Assembly: GCA_028713325.1 (NCBI GenBank)
Contig: JAQTON010000001.1
Location: 385,454 to 449,453 of the forward strand
Source: Candidatus Altimarinota bacterium
GTDB lineage: Bacteria; Patescibacteriota; Gracilibacteria; BD1-5; UBA2023
DNA: 64,000 nt
Direction: 5' to 3'
Made by a program: the position numbers and the translations under genes. This document shows, in pieces, positions 52,835-63,408 of the stretch (the stretch's first letter is position 1; each line of letters starts with the position of its first letter). A model generated the notes under the pieces. The model did no database searches. It was given only the letters and a program-made list of their open reading frames with translations, and was not told the DNA's origin.

Positions 52835-53893
52835 TTATTTCATCACGAAGCTCACGATGAGTCCGATGCTGGAAAGTATCATCCCCACGAGCCAGAAGCG
52901 CATAACGACGGTTTCCTCGGACCATCCTATGGCTTCGAGGTGATGATGGAAAGGAGCGATTCGGAATATTTTTTTCCCGTTTCTAAGCTTCTTGGACGTG
53001 AGTTGGATGATGACGGAACATATCTCGAGGATATAGATCCCGGATATGATGATGAGAACCGCGAGAGTATCGGTCATCATCGCCATGATTCCGAGGTTTG
53101 CCCCGAGGGCGAGAGAGCCTATGTCGCCCATATAGAAACTCGCGGGTTTTATATTGAACCAGAGAAATGCTATGAGCGCTCCGACGATGAGCATGCAAAT
53201 AGCTGAGAGGATCATAAGCCCTTGATTGTAGGTAATGAACGCATACACGACGTAATTAAAGAGGAGGAGTCCGCCTGCGAGCCCGTCGAGTCCATCTGTG
53301 ATATTTACCGCGTTTGCCATCGCGATGATGATGAAGATAAAAAGGGGAATATAGAGAATACCGAGGCTCACTTCACCGAAAAAAGGGAAGTTAAGTCCGG
53401 TGTGTCAGAGTTTCACATAGAACCAATAAGCTCCGATGAGAGCGAATATTGTCAATAAAATCATCTTGACTCGAGCGGACAGTCCCTTGGTTCGACCGAT
53501 TCCGCGGACATTCAAATAATCGTCTACGAGACCGATGAGTCCGACGGTTGCAAGTGTGAAGAGGGCGAGATAGGTTTCATTTCGGTTCCAGAGACTGTAT
53601 TTTATCTGTATACCGAATAGATACTGTATATCTGCAGCGAAGAAATGTACGATGACGGAGAGGATGACGAGTGAGAAGATGGAGATGAGGATGATTCCCG
53701 CTCCCATGGTCGGTGTCCCTGTTTTATTCTTGTGGAGTTTGGCAAATTCGGTAGCCTTTCCCATCAGTGCTTCCTCACGAATCTGTTTCCCGAGTTTATA
53801 TCGGTGAAGAAACCGAATATATGGGGGGATAAGAAGGAAAGTGAGGAGAAACGAAAGAAGGAGGTATGTAAGGAGAAAGCCGAGATTTCACAT
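52835..53893 (-). CDS. mraY: Phospho-N-acetylmuramoyl-pentapeptide transferase
   Basis: 352 residues with about ten membrane segments; codon 2 is UGA (Met-Gly) and another UGA lies at 53402-53404. Catalytic motifs TPTMGAGIILI, LVDDYLNVRG, NAVNITDGLDGLAGG, FYMGDIGSLALGANLG and FRIAPFHHHLEAIGW are complete. It transfers phospho-MurNAc-pentapeptide to undecaprenyl phosphate at the inner membrane, the first membrane step of peptidoglycan synthesis. Not next to other division genes here. Confidence 0.95.
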
Positions 53894-53930
53894 ATATTTA
53901 AGTGGTTATTTTGATTAAAATAATATATTT

Positions 53931-54078
53931 GTCATTTCGAGCGATAGTCGAGAAACCCCTTTTAACTACCACATTTGATACAGAATTTTATAGATATAGA
54001 AAACATACTTTGTAATTTCTTTGAATACAGTACCATGATGTTAAGATAAAGTGATTCCTCCACTTCGGTCGGAATGAC
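53931..54078. repeat. Element with GTCAT...ATGAC termini, 148 bases
   Basis: GTCATTTCGAGCGATAGTCG on the left and CCACTTCGGTCGGAATGAC on the right. Same type and size as 47244-47394, in inverted orientation relative to some ends. Confidence 0.7.
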
Positions 54079-54081
54079 AGA

Positions 54082-55137
54082 CTAACCTCATTGGATCAAT
54101 ACGTACAATTCCCGTATCTCCTGCTTCGTTTCAGGGTCACCGTTTCGGAAAATTTCTTGGAGTAGAATATCGTTATTTTTTACGAATTCTCGAATTTTTT
54201 CTTTATTCTCCGGCGTGTCTATATTCTCTATTCCTATTTCTGCACTGAATTTTCTAAGGAGAAGATTCACATCTTTTTCCATACTGCTGAAATCTTTCAC
54301 CAGTACTTTTTGTATTTCTTTTACGGTTCCTATCGGATCTCCGACATAATCCATATCCATCTGTCCGTTTCCTCCCTGATCTCATTCGGTGAGAACGATG
54401 ATATTTCCATAGTTCATAAAAGAGCTGAAAAGTCACGGATGTGTCGCATTGATGGTCTTTATCTTTTCCGCAACCATGGATTGAGAATCTCCAAAAACTC
54501 ATCGTTGGTTATAGAAGAGAATTTGACCCGGTATAACTACTTTGAAATCCATTTCCTGATTGATCATAGCATTGAGGTATCCGTAAAAAAGCCCGAGTTG
54601 AATAATGAGGAGAAAGGCATTGATAATCCCAAAGGAAAACTCTGCATTTCCCGTGAGAAATATATTGGTAATGCTCGTAAAAAGGGTGAAAATCGTGATG
54701 ATGAATAGAAGAATAAGAAGAAGAATGGTTTGATTGAAAAAATTGACGAAAGCCTCATCGGAATGTTTACTTTTGGCGATGGCGAAGTAGATATCTTCCA
54801 CATAGGGCCTATTTCCTTGAATTCGACGAAAACGTAGTATATAAATCACTAATATAATAAGCCACCAAATAACATTGAGGCTCAAAAGTGAGGCAATGGA
54901 GACGGTAATGGCATCGGGATTGGATACTGAAAACACGAGAAGATAGACATTCACACAGGCGATTATTACTAGGAACAGCACTCGCCAAGAAATAAGAATC
55001 GCATATATCCAGTGCTTTTTGATAATCATCAGGAAACGAGTCCCGTCTTTTTCGAGTTTTTCCAGGAGTTTCGTATCCCCGCTGATATCGAACGATTTGA
55101 ACATCCACGAGAGAATATTGCTGAAATTAATGAACAT
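54082..55137 (-). CDS. Membrane protein with PH-like or secreted domain, unknown
   Basis: 351 residues with several UGA glycines (54499-54501, 54088-54090 and others); true stop TAG at 54082-54084. Four membrane segments (about residues 40-60, 65-90, 140-165, 170-195: AILISWRVLFLVIIACVNVY, ILLLILLFIITIFTLFTSI) are followed by a helical tail (ATHPGLFSSFMNYGNIIVLT; EGDQGGNGQMDMDYVGDP). No family recognised, though the tail resembles a PH-like domain in size. Confidence 0.65.
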
Positions 55138-55233
55138 AGGGGAGGGGGTAAAGAAATATGAAAGGAGTATAGATTTTTTGGAGAGAAAAGCAAGGGTTTT
55201 GCTCGGAAAAATTTAACAGAAGAAGCTCTCGGT

Positions 55234-56832
55234 TTATTTCAGGAGTTTCGTTTTACCCAAAAACCAAACTCCTCCAATACCCCCGAGATAGATGAGGGAA
55301 AATACTGTCGCACAAATGAGAAGCGAGAGAAATATTCCCATTTGAAAAATCTGCAGAATATACCAGTTTATCCCACTTGCAAGGATGGCGAAAAAAATCG
55401 TGGAGAGCGTGAAACTCGGGAGGAAATTGAATCGCACTAAGTTTCGTGTTGCACGATAGGTGAAGAGTAGGAGAAATACCTGACACGCGAGCGTGACCCA
55501 AGCGGATCAGACGAACGAGTAGAATGGGATGAGTGCGATATTTCCGACGAGATTGGCAACAGTGATAATGAGATTGATTTTCAGAAGTTTTTTCTGTTCG
55601 TCGTGGGCGATGAGCAGGTAGGTGAAGAGGGAAGAAAGAAAATAGAAGAGAAAGATGAATACGACGATTTTCATCGCATCAAGCGAAGTGTAGAGGTACT
55701 TCGTCTGTTCGATGTATTCCGGGGTCGCGATGAAACTCAAAACATTCGCGTCGTTCACGAAGAGAAACGAGGCGATTCCGACCCCAAAGATAAGGAGTAT
55801 TTTATACGCTTTTGCGACATAGGAAAGGAGTTCGGGATTACTATCACCTCATCCCCCGACCTCCTTTCCTATAAGTAGAAGGGGAGATATTGTCCCCTCT
55901 CCTTTTAGGAGAGGGTTGGAGAGAAGTGAATTTTTCTTTATCGCTTCGGTGAAGAGCGGGAGCATGGAGTTCAAGAACAGGGTTCCGAACATCATCCCGA
56001 CCTCGACGATCTTCATGGGAACCGAATAGAGAGCGATAGAGATATCTGCAACCGTTTGCGGTTCAAGAATCGACAAGAGGACGATATCAACCTTGAAATA
56101 GATGACGTTCAAGAAAAGAGCAATCCCGTACGGAAGTGATATTTTCAGAATATGTTTCATATACACGGGATCGAATCGGAACCGAATCGGTTCGATTTTT
56201 CGGGCATAGAAATAGAGGAGTCCCGTCATAACGACGTTTCCGAGAAGTCCCGCGAGAAGTATGGCGACGAAACCCCAAAACTGGAGAATGGGATTTTCCG
56301 ACATAAGTCCTTTCGGAAGCAGGACGAAAACGATCAAAAGTATCGCGAGGAAATTCACCATTTTCCCGGTCGTTACGGAAACGAAGGAAAATTCCGTTTT
56401 GAGGTGTGCCTGGAGGAGAGACATAACGGAGCTGTTCATGAGTCCGAAAAGTGTAAAGACTCCCGTGATGAGTATCCCCGCCATCGCCATAGGCGAGTTA
56501 TATCCGGGGAGGAGAAATCCGATTGCAAGCGAGAGGAAGATGATCATTCCTCAGAAAAACGTTCGAAGAGTCAGGATATTTCCGACGATACCCTGAACTT
56601 TCTCGTGATTATCCTTGTGTGCGGAAATTTCGCGAACGGTGATAGTATAGAGTCCAAGATCGGCGATGACCGAGAAAATAGAGAGATAGTTATATACCTT
56701 CGAATAGAGTCCGTATCCCGCGACATCGAGATAGTTCGTGAGGATCTTGATGAGGAATATCGAGATGAGTGCGGTCGCCACTTTTCCGGCGATCTGTGCG
56801 AGAGTATTGGAGTAGACTTTTTTGGTGGCCAT
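55234..56832 (-). CDS. Oligosaccharide flippase (Wzx/MurJ superfamily)
   Basis: 532 residues, about 14 membrane segments, with UGA glycines at 56548-56550, 55846-55848 and 55504-55506. The N-terminus SNTLAQIAGKVATALISIFL, LDVAGYGLYSKVYNYLSIF and PLFTEAIKK match the MATE/MVF flippase pattern. It should move lipid-linked sugars across the membrane for the surface glycan or for peptidoglycan. The segment LLSNPLLKGEGTISPLLLIG, then KEVGGGD, comes from an 84-base palindromic repeat inserted in frame in a loop. Confidence 0.85.
55845..55928. repeat. Palindromic repeat inserted in frame in the flippase gene
   Basis: 84 bases, 28 codons. CACCTCATCCCCCGACCTCC on one side and CCTCTCCTTTTAGGAGAGGG near the other; ends are inverted copies of each other with the consensus CACCTCA-CCCC. 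It is related to the inserts in ligA and cysS, and encodes SNPLLKGEG in the flippase frame. Confidence 0.75.
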
Positions 56833-56932
56833 TTCTGAGTGGAAATTTGTAATAGAGGAATGGTTGCAAGTATAGGGAAAATGGAGAAAAAGCAAGACAG
56901 GAATGTTTTATGTTTTTTTAGAGAAAATTCAA

Positions 56933-56960
56933 TTGACAATATATAACTTTTCAATATAAA
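56933..56960 (+). promoter_or_regulatory. Strong promoter before the gene at 57020
   Basis: TTGACA (56933-56938) and TATAAA (56955-56960) with 16 bases between. Confidence 0.65.
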
Positions 56961-57019
56961 GCTTTAGCCACATCTAAGGTATGCTTTTTGGTCAATCACT
57001 GCGAGAAAGGAATATTGTT

Positions 57020-57676
57020 ATGAAAAACATAGTCGTTGTACCACAGGAAATCCGTGAACAATCGGAAAGGCTTCACGAATTTTTTCCGAATACCGTCGGA
57101 CACATCAATCATGATCTGTTGCAAAGATTCGAAAATACCCATCCGATACTTCCATCCGGTGCCGTATGGTCCGTTATCCCCATTTGGATATTTACCGGGG
57201 ATTCGTATGAGAATGCACTGATGAAAGTATTGGAATCTCTCAAGATTGCCTATGGCAGTCTCAAGAATTACCGTGAAGATACGCTTGGGAACGGAAATTT
57301 GCGAGAAACCGTCGGAAAAGCTTCGGCAATGCAAATGGTGCTGGAAAAACAAGATACCGGCATTACCACTCTTTTTCCGATACATTTCTTTTGCGATATC
57401 GGGGAACAAACCGATATGAACGATAGCGATCCAAGCAAGAGTATCGCTTTCCCTATCGGTGCATACGAAGTTGCCATGGCGTTGTTGGTTCATCGGGAAT
57501 ATTTCCAATCATTGGGAGACGTTCGAATCTTCTGCTCGGGCGACCAATATCGGGAAACGCATAACCGGGATTCCACCCGCGTCCCCTATTTTGAATTCAA
57601 GGAAGGGAAGCTCGAATTCGGGACGGATTTTGCCAGAAACATACCAAATACGGCCATGGCATTCATCCTGCCATGA
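57020..57676 (+). CDS. Unknown protein with a problematic end (TGA)
   Basis: 218 residues to the TGA at 57674-57676, no other UGA before. Parts such as VPQEIREQSERLHEFFPNTV, WIFTGDSYENALMKVLESLK and VRIFCSGDQYRETHNRDSTR show a compact globular protein; no family recognised. If UGA is glycine the frame runs with no TAA or TAG through the terminator at 57749-57778 and into recG, leaving an mRNA without stop. Either TGA is used as a stop, or an indel hides a TAG at 57748-57750, or the gene was recently acquired from a standard-code organism. Confidence 0.6.
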   Translation: MKNIVVVPQEIREQSERLHEFFPNTVGHINHDLLQRFENTHPILPSGAVWSVIPIWIFTGDSYENALMKVLESLKIAYGSLKNYREDTLGNGNLRETVGKASAMQMVLEKQDTGITTLFPIHFFCDIGEQTDMNDSDPSKSIAFPIGAYEVAMALLVHREYFQSLGDVRIFCSGDQYRETHNRDSTRVPYFEFKEGKLEFGTDFARNIPNTAMAFILP

Positions 57677-57748
57677 ATACAGAAGACCGATTCTCGAATG
57701 TTTCATCCTTTTGGATTTTCGCATTTCGAGTTTGGCTCACAAACTTTT

Positions 57749-57778
57749 AGGAGTACTTTCGAGTACTCCTATTTTTTT
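57749..57778 (+). terminator. Hairpin terminator before recG
   Basis: AGGAGTAC and GTACTCCT flank a short loop, followed by ATTTTTTT. It starts right where a TAG stands in another frame. Confidence 0.8.
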
Positions 57779-57830
57779 GCTTTCTCTCCATTTTTCCGTA
57801 TTATTCTCTCAATTCTTCATCATCATTTTT

Positions 57831-59819
57831 ATGACCCTCCTTACCAAAACCCTCCTCCATACGACCGACGCCTATATCAAACGCCTTCAGAAAGGCGGGA
57901 TTTCGACGGTGGAGGATCTCATCGGGTATTATCCGCGGACGTATAAGGATAAGTCGGATGTACTGGAGTATTTCAGTTTCGTGAATATCAAGGAGCCGAA
58001 TACTCTGCGAGTGAAGATCGAATCCATCACGACGGAACGTACCAGAAATAATAAAGAGCTCTCGAAGGCGGTTCTCTGCGACAAGGGGGGGTTTCTCTCG
58101 GAAGCCGTGTGGTTCAATAGGAAGTTTATGCTCCAGAGATTCCATACGGGTGATACGGTAAAAATCTATGGAAAACCGAAGTACGAGTATGGGAAGCTCT
58201 CGTTCCCAAGTCCCGATATAGAGTTCGTAAAAGACGAAGGTGCTTCGATCATCCCAGTATATCCAGAGTGCAACTATATCCCATCGGCTTGGTTCGAGGG
58301 GAAGATGGCCTACATTCGCGAATATCTGAGAACTATTCCCGAAGTGCTTCCAGAAGAAATCCGTAAACAGAAAGGATTTCGCACGAAAGCGGTAAATCTG
58401 ACGGCGATTCATTTTCCATCGTCCAAGACGGATTTCGAGCGAGCGAGAACCGAACTCGCGTACGAGGAACTCTTCTCTCTCCAGTACGAGGGAATTATGC
58501 GAAAAAAGAATGGAGAACTCTTGAGTGCAGGGCGAGCAACTTCTATTTCGATGAATCCGGAAACCGTGAAGGAGATTATTTCCAAGCTTTCATTTCCCCT
58601 GACAAACGGACAAAAAATTGTTCTCTTTCAGATTCTGAGAGACATGGAACGACCTTTTGCGATGCAACGCCTGCTTCAGGGAGATGTTGGAACCGGGAAA
58701 ACGATCGTTGTCATAATTGCCGCTATTCATGCGATACTCGAGAGTAGAAGAGAGAAGAAAGAAATCCAAGTCGCCATTCTCGCTCCGACGGAGATTCTCG
58801 CTCGTCAGCATTTTGCGAGTTCCATGGAACTTCTGTCGAGCTTCGGAATCACCTCCGATTTTCTTGTCGGGTGACTGACCCCGAAACAAAAAACGGATGT
58901 CAAAGCCCGTCTCAAGAACGGAGATTTGTCGGTCGTGATCGGAACGCATGCACTTATAGAAGACACGGTGCATTTTAAAAACCTCGGATTTACTATTGTG
59001 GATGAACAACACCGATTTGGAGTCGAGCAACGTCGGGCGTTGGAACAGTACAGTTCGCACGCAACGGGAGGCCTTCCGCATGTTTTGAATATGACCGCGA
59101 CCCCTATTCCTCGAACCCTTTCCTTGACGATCTATGGCGATCAGGATATATCGGTGCTTTCCGAGTATCCGATCGGTCGCAAACCGATTCATACGAAAGT
59201 GCTTTCGGAATCGGAGCGAAACGAGGCATATAATTTCATAGCAACCGAGGTGCAAGCGGGACGCCAGGTCTACTGGATATCGCCTCTGGTCGAGGAATCC
59301 GAGACGCTTGATATCGCGAGTGCGGTCAATATGCAAGAGATTCTTCAGGGTGTATTCCCGAACTTTCGAATAGGACTTATTCACGGGAAGATGAAAGCGA
59401 AAGAAAAAGATGCGATTATGCAGGCTTTTTACGATCGGAAAATCGATATACTTTCCTCGACTTCCGTGGTGGAAGTCGGAGTGGATAATCCGAACGCCTC
59501 GGTAATCTGTATCGAAGCGTCGGAACGTTTCGGACTCTCTCAGCTTCACCAGTTCCGCGGACGTGTCGGTCGCGGAAAGGATCAATCGTATTGTTACCTT
59601 TTTACGACGAAATCATATACCGGAGAGCGACTTCGTGCTATGGAACGAACCAATGACGGATTCGAACTCTCGGAGATAGATCTCGAGCTCCGATGACCCG
59701 GGGAAGTCTATGGAGTTCGTCAGAGCGGAGTTCCCGAGTTCAAGATCGCCGATCTGAAGGATCTGGAACTCGTGAGTGAGATACGAGAGGATATCGAGGA
59801 GTGGATGGCGAGAAAGTAG
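57831..59819 (+). CDS. recG: ATP-dependent DNA helicase RecG
   Basis: 662 residues with two UGA glycines. The wedge domain is N-terminal. Helicase motifs: LLQGDVGTGKTIVVIIAA (I), APTEILARQHFASSM (Ia), FTIVDEQHRFGVEQR (II), MTATPIPRTLSL (III), GLIHGKMKAKEKD and SSTSVVEVGVDNPNA (V), HQFRGRVGRGKD (VI). LRGPGEVYGVRQSG near the end has UGA for the first G of the conserved RGPGE. It remodels stalled replication forks. It follows the terminator by 53 bases. Confidence 0.95.
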
Positions 59820-59878
59820 ATTTGATTTTTTTCTTTGCCTCTATATACTGCGTATCTTATTTTTTCTTCTTTTCTAGT

Positions 59879-60658
59879 ATGTGACGATGACCTGTGGTCG
59901 GACCCAAGAAAACACTCACTGACAATGCCCGTGGTAAAGTATTCGCCATACACGCAAAACTCATTGCTATCGCAGCACGTTCCGGAGGAGATCCGGCTAT
60001 GAATCCGGCACTGTATGATGCTCTCGAAAAAGCCCGAAAAGCCAATGTGCCCGCCGATAACATCGAACGGGCGATTAAAAAAGGAACCGGGGCGGACAAG
60101 GATGGTACGGAAATCGACGAGATTATCTACGAGGGCTACTCTCCGGGCGGAGTGGCGATTGTCGTGAAGACTCTGACCGATAATCGAAACCGAACCGCGA
60201 AAAATATGCGACACACTTTCTCCAAATACGGAGGAAATCTCGGAGAAACCGGTTCAGTCTCTTCTTTTGCTTTCAAGTACCAAGGATATGTCGAAGCTCT
60301 TGTCGGTTCCCATTCGATGGATCAGATCGAAGAATGGATCATAGAATCCGGAGCGAGCGATTACGAATTCCTGGATGACGATAAAAAAGTGCGAATCTCT
60401 ACGGAGCGAACGGATCTGATGAGGGTGGTGAAATTCCTCAAAGGACAATGACTTGCTGCCGAGAATTATGGACTTGAATACAGTGCCACGAATGTCGTGA
60501 GCGTGGACGATCCGGAAAAAATACTCAAACTCTATGCTCTCCTTGCTGATTTCGAAGACGATGACGATGTGGAACAAGTCTGGCACAATGCCGATATTTC
60601 TCCCGAACTTTGGCAACAGGCGGAAGAGGCGATGATAAAGACTCGATTCAGGACTTAG
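59879..60658 (+). CDS. yebC: YebC/PmpR-family translation or transcription factor
   Basis: 259 residues. The start MGRGP uses UGA for codons 2 and 4, matching the family's conserved N-terminal glycine; RAI-type motifs follow: NARGKVFAIHAKLIAIAARS, GGDPAMNPALYDALEKARKA, NVPADNIERAIKKGTGA and EGYSPGGVAIVVKTLTDNRN. A UGA glycine (60449-60451) precedes LAAENYGLEY. Family members help ribosomes on difficult sequences or act as regulators. It sits between recG and the small helical protein. Confidence 0.9.
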
Positions 60659-60662
60659 ATTT

Positions 60663-60690
60663 TTGACAAAGACGCTAAAATCCATACACT
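60663..60690 (+). promoter_or_regulatory. Promoter of the gene at 60721
   Basis: TTGACA (60663-60668) and TACACT (60685-60690) 16 bases apart, 5 bases after the yebC stop. Confidence 0.5.
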
Positions 60691-60720
60691 ATCCGCATAC
60701 TATTTTTTCATATATTCCCC

Positions 60721-61116
60721 ATGTCCGATTCTCCTGCAATTACTTTGCAAACAACCACTATTTTTTCGGAACTTGTATCGGTTCATCCTCTCTCGGAATT
60801 CGAGGAGAGTGTGTTTCTCGACCTCCTCGAACATTCCCTTTCTCTCTCTGTGACCGAGAAGAAACGAGTTATCGATGCTGTTCCAACCCTTTCGCAATTC
60901 CAGATCGATGAACTGACGAAAGTATTTGTCGATGAACGCGAAGAGTTCAAAAAGCTTCTTGCAAAAGAGGGAGACACTATCAAAGAACTCGTGGTAAAGG
61001 CCCGAGACGGATGGAAACAACTCGGAGAAATCTACGCTCAGGAACGGGCACAAGCACTGAAATCCGGGGAGGATCAGACGAAAATCGACGATCTGAAAAA
61101 GAGTCTCTGAATTTAA
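60721..61116 (+). CDS. Small helical protein, paralogue of the gene at 43207
   Basis: 131 residues; the apparent TGA stop at 61108-61110 is glycine and the true end is TAA two codons later. Helical throughout: EESVFLDLLEHSLSLSVTEK, RVIDAVPTLSQFQIDELTKV and EREEFKKLLAKEGDTIKEL share layout with the protein at 43207-43584. Unknown function. Confidence 0.7.
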
Positions 61117-61163
61117 TTCGGAATGAAGAATGAATAATTAAGAACTAAAAATCGCTTTTTTCT

Positions 61164-62741
61164 ATGCCCCTTCATCTTCAAAACACTTTCTCCCAAACGA
61201 AAGAACGATTCAAACCCATCCGACAGGAGCTCGTGAAGGTGTATTATTGCGGACCGACTCCGTATAATTTCGCACATATCGGGAACCTCCGTGCATACCT
61301 GTTTTCTGACTCGGTCGTGCGGACGCTCCGATACCTCGGGTACAAAGTGCAGACGGTCATGAATGTGACGGATATCGATGACAAAACTATCCGCGATTCG
61401 CAGAAGGCTGGGATGGATTTGAAGGATTTTACCGAGAAATACACTGCACTTTTCTTGGAAGACATCAAACATCTCGGGATTATTCCCGCGGATACGATTG
61501 TGCCAATCTCGACCGCGATCGATACGATGATTGAGATTATTCAGAAACTTTTGGACAAAGGCTATGCCTACCTCGCGGATGACGGAAGTATCTATTATTC
61601 CATCAAAAAATTCTCGAAATACGGACAATTGGCTCACTTGGATTTGAAGGGAATGAAATCGAGCGTCCGAATCAATAACGACGAGTACGAAAAGGAAAGT
61701 GTTGCGGACTTTGCACTCTGGAAAGCGTACGACGCAGAAAAGGACGGACCGAGTTTTTGGGAGGCAAAGTTCATGATTTCTACACCTCACCCCAACCCTC
61801 TCCTATGAGGAGAGGGAGTAAAAGAGGATGAAAAATCCTCTCTTCTCCTTTTAAGAGAAGGGTCGGGGATGAGGTGAAAAGAAGGGGTCGTGGGATGAGG
61901 TGAAAAAGAAGTCATAATAAAAGGTCGTCCCGGGTGGCATATCGAGTGCTCCGCTTGCAATCTGAAGCACTTCGGTCCGGAGATCGATATCCATATGGGA
62001 GGAATCGACAATATTTTCCCACACCATGAGAATGAAATCGCCCAAAGCGAGGCATATAGCGGGAAGAAATTCGCCCGGTACTGGATGCACGCGGGACACC
62101 TACTCGTGGACAACAAGAAGATGGCGAAATCCGCCGGCAATTTCTATACGCTTGCGGATATCGTCGCAAAAGTTCCGAGCGAGAAACCGGAGATGGTATA
62201 CCGAGGATTCCGTCTTATGAATCTCCAAACGCGTTATCGAGAGAATTTCAATTTTACCTTTGATCGTCTTACCGTGGCTATTCAAACGGTCAAGAGTTTT
62301 GACGAAGTCGTAAAACGTCTCAAACACTATAACGCACCTTCTCGGAAAATATTTCGAGATTTTCGGGAGATGATGCAACAGTACATTCAGGCATATATCG
62401 AGTGTCTTGAGGATGATATAGGAACTCCCGAGGCTCTCGCCATCGTTTTTGATTGCTTTGGATTCATTAACAGTGGAATCGATAGCAATGCTTTTTCTCA
62501 GGAAGAAAAAAACGCTATAATAGATATTCTTCACTCTTTTGATGCAGTGCTTGGACTTTTTGATTTTTCCCTTCTGGAATCCACGGAAATTCCCGAGGAA
62601 ATAGAGCTCCTGCTTATGAAACGAAATGAGGCGAAGGCACAAAAAAACTATCCGCTTGCGGATAGTTTGAGAGATCAGATAGGGGAGAACGGGTATAAAA
62701 TTGTGGATGATAAGGGGGGGAGTCATGTAGAGAAACTTTAA
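61164..62741 (+). CDS. cysS: Cysteinyl-tRNA synthetase
   Basis: 525 residues. YYCGPTPYNFAHIGNLRAYL carries the first zinc Cys and the HIGH-type motif; GRPGWHIECSACNLKHFGPE and FPHHENEIAQSEA give the other zinc ligands; KKMAKSAGNFY is the KMSKS loop. Between DGPSFWEAKF and KGRPGWHIECSA lie about 50 extra residues, coded by a palindromic repeat containing three UGA codons; the normal enzyme has only a few residues here. The frame is intact only with UGA as glycine. The stop overlaps the stop of the convergent LemA-like gene. Confidence 0.95.
61783..61902. repeat. Palindromic repeat inserted in frame in cysS
   Basis: 120 bases, exactly 40 codons. CACCTCACCCCAACCCTCTC opens it; GGGTCGGGGATGAGGTG and then GGGTCGTGGGATGAGGTG close it, both inverted relative to the start. 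The centre can form CCCTCTCCT/AGGAGAGGG and AGGAGAAGAG-type hairpins. It encodes HPNPLLGGEG in frame, like ligA. Confidence 0.85.
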
Positions 62742-63253
62742 GAACTCGTTTTCATGCGTTTCTTGAAAGGAAAGAGAAGGCCTACGAGAGTGAGGTCTTT
62801 TTTTCGTAAAAGCCCATTGTACCGCTCTATATCGCTATTGAGAAAAAGGAGTTCTTTCGAGATGGTATTTTCGTAGAAGATAATGAAATCGCGTATATAG
62901 AGAAAATTCCCATTTTTATGAAGGTCCCGTATATGTGCAGAAACTTTCATGAGAAAGAGAAATTCTCGATGGATGCGACTGTTGTTCTCCAATATATCAT
63001 AAATACTTCAAATATTGGAAATGATAGCTATCTTATGGAGATGAATGATTTCCAAGAATATATCTTTGTAAACGGTGTTTTTGGACATTATCTCTATAAA
63101 AGCAGGAATCTTGTCTATCTTTTCTTTATAGAGAGCAATAATCTTTTGTTCACGTCTCTGTATGGCTTTCTTGAGAAAAATGGCTTGAAAAAAGAACACA
63201 ACGAAAGTTATGAATATAAGGCCTATAAAAATAAAAAAAACAAGCAGATACAT
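62738..63253 (-). CDS. LemA-like membrane protein
   Basis: 171 residues with one UGA glycine (63008-63010). A long N-terminal hydrophobic segment (LLVFFIFIGLIFITFVVFFF) is followed by helices: RREQKIIALYKEKIDKIPAF matches the LemA pattern of R-R followed by a long helix with I-P, and FLNSDIERYNGLLRKKDLTL the final Y-N motif. LemA proteins are anchored in the membrane with a four-helix outer domain; role unknown. Its end overlaps the cysS stop. Confidence 0.7.
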
Positions 63254-63271
63254 ATAAGTAAAAGGAAAGTA

Positions 63272-63298
63272 GGTATACTCCTAATTCAGGAGTATACG
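63272..63298. promoter_or_regulatory. Perfect hairpin between divergent genes
   Basis: GGTATACTCCT and AGGAGTATACC-like arms flank AATTC. No T run on either strand. It stands upstream of the LemA-like gene and of the sugar transferase, so it may be an operator. Confidence 0.4.
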
Positions 63299-63408
63299 GA
63301 AAAAGAAAGATTTTGGAAATTTTTTTATCTAATCCCTATGAGATTTTTTTTCTTTTTTAGATATTTTACATATACTCTTGTGCATATATACATTGAACAC
63401 CCATTTTT

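Noticed and set aside
57677-57946. Extension of the protein at 57020 into recG as a genuine C-terminus
   Set aside because: It would cross a strong terminator and overlap recG out of frame; treated as a stop-codon anomaly instead.
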